Shown here: positions 1 to 8,145 of the stretch, one piece after another
Position numbering within the stretch: position 1 is the stretch's first letter
Layout: every line of letters begins with the position of its first letter
Assembly (NCBI GenBank): GCA_946886805.1
Contig: CAMPJM010000025.1
Coordinates: 1-16,002 of the forward strand
Origin: an uncultured Flammeovirgaceae bacterium
Lineage (GTDB): Bacteria > Bacteroidota > Bacteroidia > Cytophagales > Cyclobacteriaceae
Direction of reading: 5' to 3'
DNA: 16,002 bases
Made by a program: the position numbers and the translations under genes
The notes under the pieces: generated by a model
What the model was told of the DNA's origin: nothing
Database searches by the model: none
What the model saw: the letters and a program-made list of their open reading frames with translations, nothing else

Positions 1-42
1 GGATAGTTTGATAAAATAAATATAGCTTTGCCTTCATAAAAA

Positions 43-2070
43 TTATTTATTCTCCTTTAAATAAGCTTCCAATAGACCTACCGTTTTCTGAGGAGAGGCA
101 TTCTGGTCGCCTCCCCTATTTGCACCGGTAATTAACCAATAGGCCATGCCAGCATCGGAATAGTCATAATAGCCCTTTTGATAGTTCGGATTTTCGTACT
201 GAGGCATTACACGGCTCGTCCACAATCGCTGCATGCGAGGATCCGGATGGTCTTTGAGAAGGGCTAAAACCGTAGTATTACGTTTTAAGCCCGGAGAGGT
301 CCAGGGCGGGTTTCCTCCCTGATTATTCTGGTCCTGAATTTTCCTATATTTAATTCCTTTGCTACGTACGTAATCAAGTGAGTACTTGCTATCATGATGT
401 TTAGCCGCATGTTCGTTATTCCAGTCGCTGTGGCTAAGAAGGATTACATGTTGCAAGGCTTCGGGCTTTGCTTTGTCTACGGCCCGGCCGATGGTTTCAA
501 TAGGTCCGGCGGCCACAATCCATAATGGGTTATCGGCCGTAGATTCATTGATTAAGCTGGTCAGCTTCTTTACAGCAGCTTTGGTCTTTTCTAATTCATT
601 ATAAAAGATAGAGTTTTTATATCCACCCCACAAGGCTACAATATCTTTGATATTTTTCTCCTGGATTTTATCATAGCCTTCTCTGGTATCCCACACATGG
701 TTGTTGTAGCCAAAATAGACTAATTTATCTTCCATTCCCGCTGCCCGGAACATGGCCAGTGCCCATGGGCTTGCCAGCCAATCATCGGTATCGTGCTGGT
801 TTCCATCGGCACTCCAGGCAATTCTGCCTTTCAGGTCTTTTACCACCCGGTCCAGATTTTCATGGGTAATATAAGCGGGCTCTACCACAATACCCGACCA
901 GCGCCCACGCGACCAGGCGGTGCCATCTCCTTCAGGAATAAGCTTATTGGTATGTGTGTTGGATTCCACTGCAATTACATCATTTTCGTTAAGCTTTACT
1001 GATGAAAACACCACCTTAATTGGCTTATAGTCTTCTGCCTGGCTAACCTGCGGATTCTGATAAGTCCCTATTAAAGAATCATTTACAAACAACCGATAAG
1101 TACTTTCTCCATCAAATTCGGCTAATGTGGTTAGCGTAATATTGTAAATACCTTTCCGGCCGTCGAAAGTAGTAATTGCACGGGCGAACTTATCTCTGTA
1201 TTCTTCTTTCGCTGCGTTAATTGCGAGGGCATTATTAGGCCTGTCTACATAAAAAGGAACTTCGCCTGCCTCACGCTCGGTAAAGTTGGGAATAGCAGAA
1301 TATAAATAATTGTGGGCAAGTGGATGAGCTGTTTCATTTCCGGTGTACAGCATTTCTTCAGGGCCTTCGCCTTTAGGGCGATAGTTGATCATGAGCCACT
1401 TATCCATCCGAAATCCATCTTCCCGCATAGAAAATGAAATGGTATGCACCCCTTCGGAGGGAACGTCCAGGTATATTAGACCGGGCACTCCGCAGTGTAC
1501 TTCTTCGGTACGCTGCGAACTTTCCCAGCGCCAGGAATTTTTTCCTTTGCACCACTGCATCCGCTGTCCGCTCTCCGGCCATGTGCCATTAATGCCCACA
1601 TGGACTCCGTTTTCTTCTGATCCAATGGAAAAACTACGAACCCACACATAGTATTTTCCCGGCGTACTAAAATAAACCTTGTAATCGAGAATGGCCATTT
1701 TTCCTGGTGTGTTAGAAAAATTTTCGCCATGTATTAATTTGTCCTGATGGGTTATTCGGGTATCGGGCACAATTTGCATATAGGCATTTTCACTTGCATT
1801 AGTAATGATACTTTCGATGGTATCAGAAGAAGGGTTGTTTTTATCAATCCGTTTCCATTGTCTTAATTCATCAAATCGCTGAGCATTATAATGTTCTGCT
1901 TCTACAGCCACCAGCCCGTCAACCTCTTTAAAAATTTTGTCAGACTGGGCATTCACATCAACTGACCCTATAACCGAAGCGGAAAGGGTTAAAGCAAACA
2001 ATAGTGTTTTCAAGGAAATATTAGCACCTTGGACGAAAGCTCGTTTTCTCATCATCATTATATTAGTCAT
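43..2070 (-). CDS. Secreted protein with two beta-sandwich modules and a nucleoside-hydrolase-like (Sde182/DUF1593-like) domain
   Basis: 675 aa; the activity is not known to me. An N-terminal signal peptide is clear (basic MRKRAF stretch, hydrophobic core at about 21-36, likely cleavage after VNA41). Several Met codons (1, 5, 6, 7) could be the start; Met7 gives the most typical signal peptide. Residues about 45-230 look like a carbohydrate-binding beta-sandwich of the kind attached to GH115 and similar enzymes (VEAEHY near 56-61, EDGFRMDKW at 217-225). A second beta-rich module spans about 265-398. Residues about 415-650 resemble the nucleoside hydrolase fold: DTDDW at 427-431 recalls the calcium-binding Asp cluster, VAAGPIETIGRAV at 519-531 recalls the VAxGPLTN strand-helix, and D639 in SDAG could be the late Asp. 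The saccharide-binding protein Sde182 carries a related domain. It is last in the gene series, 190 bp after the 854-aa lyase. I infer a periplasmic or surface glycan-active enzyme rather than nucleoside salvage. Confidence 0.75.
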   Translation of the reverse strand: MTNIMMMRKRAFVQGANISLKTLLFALTLSASVIGSVDVNAQSDKIFKEVDGLVAVEAEHYNAQRFDELRQWKRIDKNNPSSDTIESIITNASENAYMQIVPDTRITHQDKLIHGENFSNTPGKMAILDYKVYFSTPGKYYVWVRSFSIGSEENGVHVGINGTWPESGQRMQWCKGKNSWRWESSQRTEEVHCGVPGLIYLDVPSEGVHTISFSMREDGFRMDKWLMINYRPKGEGPEEMLYTGNETAHPLAHNYLYSAIPNFTEREAGEVPFYVDRPNNALAINAAKEEYRDKFARAITTFDGRKGIYNITLTTLAEFDGESTYRLFVNDSLIGTYQNPQVSQAEDYKPIKVVFSSVKLNENDVIAVESNTHTNKLIPEGDGTAWSRGRWSGIVVEPAYITHENLDRVVKDLKGRIAWSADGNQHDTDDWLASPWALAMFRAAGMEDKLVYFGYNNHVWDTREGYDKIQEKNIKDIVALWGGYKNSIFYNELEKTKAAVKKLTSLINESTADNPLWIVAAGPIETIGRAVDKAKPEALQHVILLSHSDWNNEHAAKHHDSKYSLDYVRSKGIKYRKIQDQNNQGGNPPWTSPGLKRNTTVLALLKDHPDPRMQRLWTSRVMPQYENPNYQKGYYDYSDAGMAYWLITGANRGGDQNASPQKTVGLLEAYLKENK

Positions 2071-2150
2071 TTTTTATTTTCTTCGGTTTTGGACTTTATC
2101 CACCTGAATTCCCTAACTACCTCTTTGAGGAAGGAGAAATTTCAAATGCG

Positions 2151-2161
2151 ATACGTATACG
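2151..2161. promoter_or_regulatory. Overlapping short palindromes, possible operator
   Basis: Two overlapping perfect 8-bp palindromes, ATACGTAT (2151-2158) and CGTATACG (2154-2161), lie 81-91 bp upstream of the nucleoside-hydrolase-like gene. The core resembles LacI-type operators, but the flanks do not extend the symmetry and no equivalent was seen before the other genes. Weak evidence only. Confidence 0.2.
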
Positions 2162-2204
2162 AAAAACTGCAAATCATTGTCCAATAAAAGTACATAGATT
2201 AGCA

Positions 2205-2220
2205 GATAGAAAAGTATAAA
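2205..2220 (-). promoter_or_regulatory. 16-bp upstream element shared with the GH106 gene
   Basis: On the minus strand this reads TTTATACTTTTCTATC. The same 16-mer with one mismatch occurs at 8084-8099. Here it begins 135 bp upstream of the start codon at 2070; at the other site the distance is 120 bp. Similar position upstream of two genes of the same locus suggests a promoter or activator site, but the AT-rich composition makes a chance match possible. Confidence 0.3.
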
Positions 2221-2260
2221 TTACATGGAGTATAGTCCAAATTATTTATTTCCTTATTTT

Positions 2261-4825
2261 TCAGGGCTCCAAAATTACTTTGCCATTGGAAACTACTTTT
2301 GGCCCATCGGCATAAAAGGCTATATAAGCTCCGCAACTCCCATCCTCCGAGCTTACTTTCACTTTTCCATAAGCAAGTTCTTCTCCATGGCCCATGTAAA
2401 GGCTCTTTAGTGTGTTTTGGCTATCCAGGGTTATTACAGCAAAGGTTCCTTTAAAATAAATTCCCAGTTTTGGGTCTTCGTAAACCCCATTTTCTGCCTG
2501 GGAAATAACGAACTGGGTAAGCCTTTCCCCTCCTGCTGTAGTAATCACCTTTAATCCTTTGTACAATCCATTCTGTTCAAGCTTTTTTACGGAATGAATG
2601 GATTCGTTATCTTTACTGCCACTAAATGGCTCATAAACTACTACAAACGGACTATCCCAGGCTTCCCCGATTTTCCTAATAACAAGGGTAGGGGTAGGCA
2701 TTTCATCATAAGGTACAGGGGCCTGAAAGGTTTTAGGGGCCATTACTTTTGTGTACTGGCGATCCTTAAATCCGGGAATATGCAAGCCCATAAATATATT
2801 CTTCCCTTCAGGTTTTTCAAGCGTAAAAATGGCTTTTAAATCTTTAGCATAATTGGAGGAGCTTTGCACCTGATCGAAAAAGTGCCAGCCAGGGTGGCGG
2901 TACTGCCGGTTCCTTACCCAGGGATCGTTTGCATTCGCCTGGTAGCGATCAGGATCTTCTTTTAATTGTATATCCTTATTTAAAAAAGTTAGCTTATCGC
3001 CAATATTATGGTACAAATAGTCATGGTATTCATTAGGAAGCGCCGATTTTGAACGGAAAACATCTACATAATAACCGCTGGTGTCGGAGGTTCGGATTAA
3101 TGCTAAGGTACGCTGTTGCTTAGCTTCGGCTTTTTCTCCCTTATCGTCGATAAAACTGGTTTGGGTAAATGAATGATAAGGTGAAACTGCTTTTTGGCGT
3201 GGCATTGGTTCCATTTTAACCAGTTCAACCGGATTAATGCCTAAGTTAACCCATCCGCCATCGCTACGCGAAGCGCCATTAACGATTACACTATTATGTG
3301 CCGCAAAAATACGGGAATAATTCTCATGAATATCTGTTCTATACCTGCCCCGTCCATTGTCGACCCCTAATACCTGACCTTCTCCATATAATTCCATATC
3401 CATTCCGGAGGCATGGCCATGGACCATATGCGCTCCTCCTACAAAACACATCAGCCCCTCTTCTGCTTCTTTGGTTTTGCTTAAATTCCGTTGCAAAAAC
3501 ACAGAAGCATGGGGCATCACATCAGTTCTGGGGTGCTGCTGATTTACGATATCGCCTTTTAATTCGGGTGAAAACCAAAGCAGCCTTAAAGGTTCAAAAT
3601 AAACATTAGCACCAAAGCTGCGCTCTCCAAGTTGATCTCTTTCATATTCCCCTTTTGCGATGGCCGTATTGATCAGGTACCCAAAAGTGGCCGTAATCTC
3701 CTCCATACCAGAGATTTTACCTAAATAATAAGCTTTTTCACAATCGGTGAAGTCGGTTCCTCCATAGCGTTTTCCGTCTCCAAAACGAATAATTTCATCG
3801 TTCGGATATTTTAATGCCTCCCACCGGGATAAAGCAAGTGGTATATAAGGATGCTTTTTGGCCAGTTGAAGGGCATTGTCATACTTGCTTAGGATGGCCA
3901 TTAAAGTGGTGGTATAATTGGCTACTCCATTGGAGTACTGCGAGGTTTCCGGATAAACATCTCCTTCCTTTTTATAATGAGAGGCTATTTCAATGAAAGG
4001 ATCCTGATAATCACTGCCTTCGAAAAGATATGCATTCAAGAAATGTTTTCTTTCATCCTTATCTTCCAGGGCAAGGGCGTTCTGTACCATGCTTGGGGCT
4101 TCCAGCACGCTCCAGTTTGAGCCTGTATGGCCATGTTGAAGAGCCAGTGCAGCATAAGTCCGAAAAACCTGTTGCGCTTTTTTTAAAGAAAATGCTATTT
4201 TCTTTTTTTGTCCGAGATCATAAGCCCTTCCTCCTTTTTGAATAAATGGCATTACAAAATCGTATATTACAGGAATTTGCGCACCAATTTCCCGAGCTTC
4301 CCGTAAATGATCATCCGGGTAAAGCCAGCCCCCATTCCCAACCGATTCTGAAGGATTTAGCTGAGTGATACCACTCACAAAAGTATGGAGAATATCCAGG
4401 GCGCACTGTGCATATTTATCATCCTCGCCAAGATAATAGGCTACCCCACAATCAACACCTACCTGGAGGTATTGCATATAAGTGTCGCCTAAAAAGCCCG
4501 CCTCAGGCTTAGAGTAATCCACTACTTTCAAAGGTGGGATCTTTCCTTCTACAGCAAGGGCTTTGTTAAAAGGGATTCCTTCAAGGAACTTCTGAGGATT
4601 TTCCTGATAAGCATTTAAATCGTCATTTAAGCGGGTCATAAACTTCTTGTGCAATGAGGCTGCCCAGGCTTGCTGCTCAATTTTTAATAAAATGGCATCT
4701 CTTTCCGTAGCATTTGCCCATATAAAGGGGCGGTCCTGAGCCTCAATGGTACCAGAAAAAAACTGCAGTACCAATGCCAAGAAAAACACAGCAGTTCTTT
4801 TTGAAATCATAATTGTTCTATTCAA
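2261..4825 (-). CDS. Heparinase II/III-like polysaccharide lyase, 854 aa
   Basis: Predicted secreted lyase that would cleave uronic-acid-containing polysaccharides by beta-elimination. The signal peptide runs to about IEA29|QD; Met1 and Met6 are both possible starts. Residues about 40-420 form the expected alpha-helical toroid: YPDDHLREAREIG at 169-181, HTGSNWSV at 233-240 with the Asn/Trp pair typical of the substrate cleft, and YPETSQYSNG at 291-300. The C-terminal part from about 430 is the beta-sandwich: HMVHGHASGMDMELYGEG at 466-483 matches the HGHxD-type metal/substrate motif (here HGHASGMD), and AAHNSVIVNG at 508-517 matches the conserved HNT/S strand. It is clearly divergent from the 625-aa lyase at 13464-15341, with a longer C-terminal sandwich, so the two probably cut different linkages. 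It resembles large ulvan or alginate lyases of this superfamily, but I cannot assign a CAZy family by eye. It lies 115 bp after the GH106 gene, with no terminator seen between them, so cotranscription is likely. Confidence 0.82.
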   Translation of the reverse strand: MNRTIMISKRTAVFFLALVLQFFSGTIEAQDRPFIWANATERDAILLKIEQQAWAASLHKKFMTRLNDDLNAYQENPQKFLEGIPFNKALAVEGKIPPLKVVDYSKPEAGFLGDTYMQYLQVGVDCGVAYYLGEDDKYAQCALDILHTFVSGITQLNPSESVGNGGWLYPDDHLREAREIGAQIPVIYDFVMPFIQKGGRAYDLGQKKKIAFSLKKAQQVFRTYAALALQHGHTGSNWSVLEAPSMVQNALALEDKDERKHFLNAYLFEGSDYQDPFIEIASHYKKEGDVYPETSQYSNGVANYTTTLMAILSKYDNALQLAKKHPYIPLALSRWEALKYPNDEIIRFGDGKRYGGTDFTDCEKAYYLGKISGMEEITATFGYLINTAIAKGEYERDQLGERSFGANVYFEPLRLLWFSPELKGDIVNQQHPRTDVMPHASVFLQRNLSKTKEAEEGLMCFVGGAHMVHGHASGMDMELYGEGQVLGVDNGRGRYRTDIHENYSRIFAAHNSVIVNGASRSDGGWVNLGINPVELVKMEPMPRQKAVSPYHSFTQTSFIDDKGEKAEAKQQRTLALIRTSDTSGYYVDVFRSKSALPNEYHDYLYHNIGDKLTFLNKDIQLKEDPDRYQANANDPWVRNRQYRHPGWHFFDQVQSSSNYAKDLKAIFTLEKPEGKNIFMGLHIPGFKDRQYTKVMAPKTFQAPVPYDEMPTPTLVIRKIGEAWDSPFVVVYEPFSGSKDNESIHSVKKLEQNGLYKGLKVITTAGGERLTQFVISQAENGVYEDPKLGIYFKGTFAVITLDSQNTLKSLYMGHGEELAYGKVKVSSEDGSCGAYIAFYADGPKVVSNGKVILEP

Positions 4826-4940
4826 TAATAAAGATCGCTAAACGAAAAGGAAAGTTGCCTGCTTACTTAACAAAACAAGAAACCAACTGAAACGCAAAAG
4901 AGCCCGAACAAAATAGCTTCCAAAAACACCCTTTCCTGCT
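4826..4940. other. Short spacer between GH106 and the 854-aa lyase gene
   Basis: This 115-bp spacer holds no open reading frame of note. I found no convincing hairpin-plus-T-tract and no TAnnTTTG promoter element on the minus strand, which is consistent with readthrough from the GH106 gene into the lyase gene. Confidence 0.4.
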
Positions 4941-7900
4941 TTAATTTGCCATTTTAAAAGGTTCTACTTTAATGAAATTAAGTTTAACAGGCCCTAATAA
5001 ACCCGATTCAAGTAAGGGCGAATCGGCGGTAAAGTGCAACCAGGTAGAGAAAGTTTGTCTTTCTTCCGAAGGTCTTTTCGTACCATTGATTACCCATTCC
5101 GAAATTTCTTTAATCGGGCGTCCCCGCCTGCCTTCACTTCCATACGCTGCATCCGCAGGAAAGGCTTCATCGCCAATCATACGGTTCACCCAAAGGTTAC
5201 TTACGTTTACTTCCAGGTTATTAGTACCGGGGCGGAGCTGATCAGTAACATCCACCTCAAAAGGTGCTTTCCAGAGAACACCTAAATCTTTGCCATTTAA
5301 TTTCGCATCGGCAATTACCTCCACCTGGCCTAACTCCAGCCGAACCCGGTAAGCATCATTTCTGATTTTCGTAAATAATTCGTTTGTAACATCAAATTCC
5401 ACCTGATATCTGGCTGTTCCGGAAAAATGCTTTACATCAAAATTATTATGTTGGGTCCAGGATATTAAATGGTCCATCTGTATATTCCCGGCAGCTCCTA
5501 AGGGTAAGGGAATTTGAAGCTCCCATCCTTTTTCAATCACAACTGGAGCTGGAATACCTTTCACTTCAGCAACCATTTCTTTACCTCCTACGGTTTTTAC
5601 CATATACCTACCGGTCTCCTCAGCCGAAACCATTAATTCCCCCTCCTTTAAAAAAAGTGAGGCCTTTTCAGGGTAATTATTATTTAAGGTAAATGATGCA
5701 ACACCCGGATTGCCCACCAGAGGTTTGCGAAAGATCACAAACACCGATTGCATATTTTCCAAATTCAGTACAACTTCTGTCCTTCCCGCTTCGGCCTGGC
5801 GAAAATTTGCCGCCAATTCTATCTTTCCTGAATTTGGATGCCACAATTCCGGTTGTAAGCCCTTTACTCTAAAAGAAGCATTTACAGCTACCGCTTCCGC
5901 ATTTTGGTTGGATATGAAAAAGATTTCTGTACTATCCATTCTTCGGTGGATATATTCTATTGGCTTCCTCATTGGCTGATCTTCATCTGACTGGTGAATG
6001 AATTGGAAAAGGGCATCGGGCCCTAAATCCATTTCTGAAAGTGTTTGTACAAGGGTTTTTTCAGGAATAACAGCACTTAAAGCTTTAACTTTTGCATCTG
6101 CCAGGGGGTAATTTTCCAGGCTTGGCGAACTGCTTAAAGGAGTTCCTACCACTTTTGCACCCTGATTAATTAAATCATGGATCTTTTTTGCCAGTTCAGG
6201 CCGCATCGAGTAAGCCTCTGTTAGTACCAGCACCTGGAATTTCATGCCGCCCGGTAAAACAAAAACTCCATCTTCTACGGACATTTTCAGCAGAGACCCA
6301 GCATCAATAAAGTTGTAATCATAACCTTCCGGCGGCATCGGGTTTAGCTCATGACGATAAGGTAAACTATTGCCTAGGGGAGCATCTTCGCTCAATACAT
6401 ACCCCAGGTCAACTACCGCCCGCCCTTGTTGTAATAAATACTGGCAGCGGGTCAGATAGTTCATCCATTCACCTCCCTGCTTCCACCACGTTACATTCCT
6501 GTTGCCCATCATACCATGTGGCCCCATGGTCATACCAGGCTTTACGTCTTTCCAGGGCTGATGGGCAAAAGTATGAAAGATCATCCGGTTAACCCCCTGA
6601 GTAAAAGCCCAGTCACCCTGCTGTTTTAATTTGGCAGGATAGTTATCCCATGCATCCTGTGGTGCTGAGGTAAAGGCTTCTGCCCCAACAAATTTGTTGC
6701 TTTTAATATTGGCAGCTGAGGCAGCCAGTTTATTGGTCCAGCTATAGCGATTAGGGGCATTATTCCAGAACTCCCCCATTGGAATATCAGCCTCCACTCC
6801 TACCTCCAAATGATTGAAATTTCCCGCGCCATAAGGCTCTATAGATAACTTCATATTATTGGCATGGCATAATTGGGCAAAGGTTCCTATATACTCCTCC
6901 ACATAAAGGTCGGCTATTGTACGGCGAAAATCCCAAAGGAAACGTTCTGATACATCAAGGCTTAGTACCACCCTGCCGGTTATGCAAGGTAAGTAAGGGA
7001 TTAAATCATACCCGCGCTTTCCACGGAATTGAGTCTCAAAACCCTCTGTCCAGTTCTGTCGTTGAACCTCATAGCTATCTATTAATATATTATTGAGCGT
7101 TTTCCCCTTCAACTTTCCAGCATCCTTCATCACTTTTGCCACTGTATGGTTCCAATGGAATTCAGCAGCCTCACTGCTCAGCTTGTCGCATTCGAGCCCT
7201 AATACTTCGGGTGGCGACTGGCGATTGGTTACGCCTGTTGTGGTATATCCAAATCGTACAATGGTCCATTCTCCGGCAGGAACGTTCCAGGAATCTTTAC
7301 CTGTAAGATCAACTATTTTTTCGAGGGCAATAATTTCGCCTGCCGCAAGCTGACGCTTATCTGTAGTCAGAGAATCTTCATATTCAAAACCGGCTTTTTC
7401 TTGCCAGTTTATAATACGAATTCCCTCAACTGCTCCCTTTTCACTTTTGGGAGTTGGAAAAGCAAGTAAGGCAATGTCTTTATAAAACCCTTGATTTGTT
7501 TCTGGCTGATCAATTTTACCGTTAAATGTTGAAGGTCCTTTTACTTGCTTTTCGGAATAAACTATTTTTTTCATAGACAGTTCCGGAGTGATCCATTTAC
7601 CGCCGCTTGAAGACCATCCGGGGGTATTATGAAAACAAAATTCAAGCCCCAAACGATTGGCTTCGCTAATGGAATGTTTCATCAACTCACGCCATTCCTC
7701 ACTCATGTAATCCACAGGGCCTTTTACTATGCTGTTGCTGACATGGAAGGCCTGGACACCCCCTATTCCTATCTTATGCATAGCCTCAAGGTCGGCCGTA
7801 ATACCTTCTTTTGAGATATGTCCGTTCATCCAATGCCACCAGGTATGTGGCTTGGCCGAGGGCGGAGGGGTTTTAAACTGTATTTCTAAATCGTTACTGT

Positions 7901-7964
7901 CCGGATTCTGAGCGAAGCCAGAAAAATAAATAAAAGAAAAAATAAGCAACCAATATACTCTCAT
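4941..7964 (-). CDS. GH106 family alpha-L-rhamnosidase-like glycoside hydrolase
   Basis: 1007 aa, a normal length for GH106. The expected reaction is hydrolysis of terminal alpha-L-rhamnose from oligosaccharides, probably in the periplasm. The signal peptide is MRVYWLLIFSFIYFSGFA|Q. The GH106 start motif TWWHWMNGHISKEG (41-54) is followed by IGIGGVQAFH (65-74), FHNTPGWSSSGGKW (111-124), LIDSYE (294-299), SIEPYG (374-379), VGAEAFTS (426-433) and HTFAHQPW (464-471). Acidic residues E299, E376 and E429 lie in the barrel motifs and are candidate catalytic residues; I cannot say which serve. A galactose-binding-like beta-sandwich closes the protein (about 845-935, including LNGKDLGVLW at 889-898 and VSNLWVNRMIGD at 921-932). 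Upstream lies the terminator at 8103-8136, so this gene probably starts its own transcript, which would continue into the 854-aa lyase. A rhamnosidase beside uronate lyases points to a rhamnose-uronate polymer. Confidence 0.9.
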   Translation of the reverse strand: MRVYWLLIFSFIYFSGFAQNPDSNDLEIQFKTPPPSAKPHTWWHWMNGHISKEGITADLEAMHKIGIGGVQAFHVSNSIVKGPVDYMSEEWRELMKHSISEANRLGLEFCFHNTPGWSSSGGKWITPELSMKKIVYSEKQVKGPSTFNGKIDQPETNQGFYKDIALLAFPTPKSEKGAVEGIRIINWQEKAGFEYEDSLTTDKRQLAAGEIIALEKIVDLTGKDSWNVPAGEWTIVRFGYTTTGVTNRQSPPEVLGLECDKLSSEAAEFHWNHTVAKVMKDAGKLKGKTLNNILIDSYEVQRQNWTEGFETQFRGKRGYDLIPYLPCITGRVVLSLDVSERFLWDFRRTIADLYVEEYIGTFAQLCHANNMKLSIEPYGAGNFNHLEVGVEADIPMGEFWNNAPNRYSWTNKLAASAANIKSNKFVGAEAFTSAPQDAWDNYPAKLKQQGDWAFTQGVNRMIFHTFAHQPWKDVKPGMTMGPHGMMGNRNVTWWKQGGEWMNYLTRCQYLLQQGRAVVDLGYVLSEDAPLGNSLPYRHELNPMPPEGYDYNFIDAGSLLKMSVEDGVFVLPGGMKFQVLVLTEAYSMRPELAKKIHDLINQGAKVVGTPLSSSPSLENYPLADAKVKALSAVIPEKTLVQTLSEMDLGPDALFQFIHQSDEDQPMRKPIEYIHRRMDSTEIFFISNQNAEAVAVNASFRVKGLQPELWHPNSGKIELAANFRQAEAGRTEVVLNLENMQSVFVIFRKPLVGNPGVASFTLNNNYPEKASLFLKEGELMVSAEETGRYMVKTVGGKEMVAEVKGIPAPVVIEKGWELQIPLPLGAAGNIQMDHLISWTQHNNFDVKHFSGTARYQVEFDVTNELFTKIRNDAYRVRLELGQVEVIADAKLNGKDLGVLWKAPFEVDVTDQLRPGTNNLEVNVSNLWVNRMIGDEAFPADAAYGSEGRRGRPIKEISEWVINGTKRPSEERQTFSTWLHFTADSPLLESGLLGPVKLNFIKVEPFKMAN

Positions 7965-8083
7965 AGGTAATTCAAAAAAAAATTAATAGACACATTCACA
8001 GAAATCATCGATTAACTAAATATCAAAGTTTCTAAATGCTTCATCTTTGGAATTAACACCATATAAATACTTAAACCAATGTT

Positions 8084-8099
8084 GATAAAAAAGTATAAA
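8084..8099 (-). promoter_or_regulatory. 16-bp upstream element shared with the nucleoside-hydrolase-like gene
   Basis: On the minus strand this reads TTTATACTTTTTTATC, differing at one position from 2205-2220. It sits between the terminator of the preceding gene and the GH106 start codon, where a promoter for the downstream unit is needed. It is AT-rich, so confidence is low. Confidence 0.3.
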
Positions 8100-8102
8100 G
8101 CC

Positions 8103-8136
8103 AAAAAACCTACCCTAACTGAAGTTAGGGTAGGTT
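8103..8136 (-). terminator. Intrinsic terminator after the PL14/PL20-like gene
   Basis: A perfect 13-bp inverted repeat (AACCTACCCTAAC at 8107-8119 and its complement at 8124-8136) encloses a 4-nt loop. Read on the minus strand the stem is followed by a run of six T (8103-8108, overlapping the stem foot). It lies 9 bp past the TAG stop of the 932-aa gene. It marks the end of the upstream operon and separates it from the GH106 unit. Confidence 0.9.
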
Positions 8137-8145
8137 ATCAATCCT

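Noticed and set aside
43..2070. Annotation as a nucleoside hydrolase of purine or pyrimidine salvage
   Set aside because: It is exported, has two large beta-sandwich modules and sits in a glycan locus. The domain resemblance does not justify the salvage function.
2151..2161. A firm LacI-family operator call
   Set aside because: The palindromes are only 8 bp, the flanks break symmetry, no regulator gene is in view and no second copy occurs before neighbouring genes; kept only as a low-confidence site.
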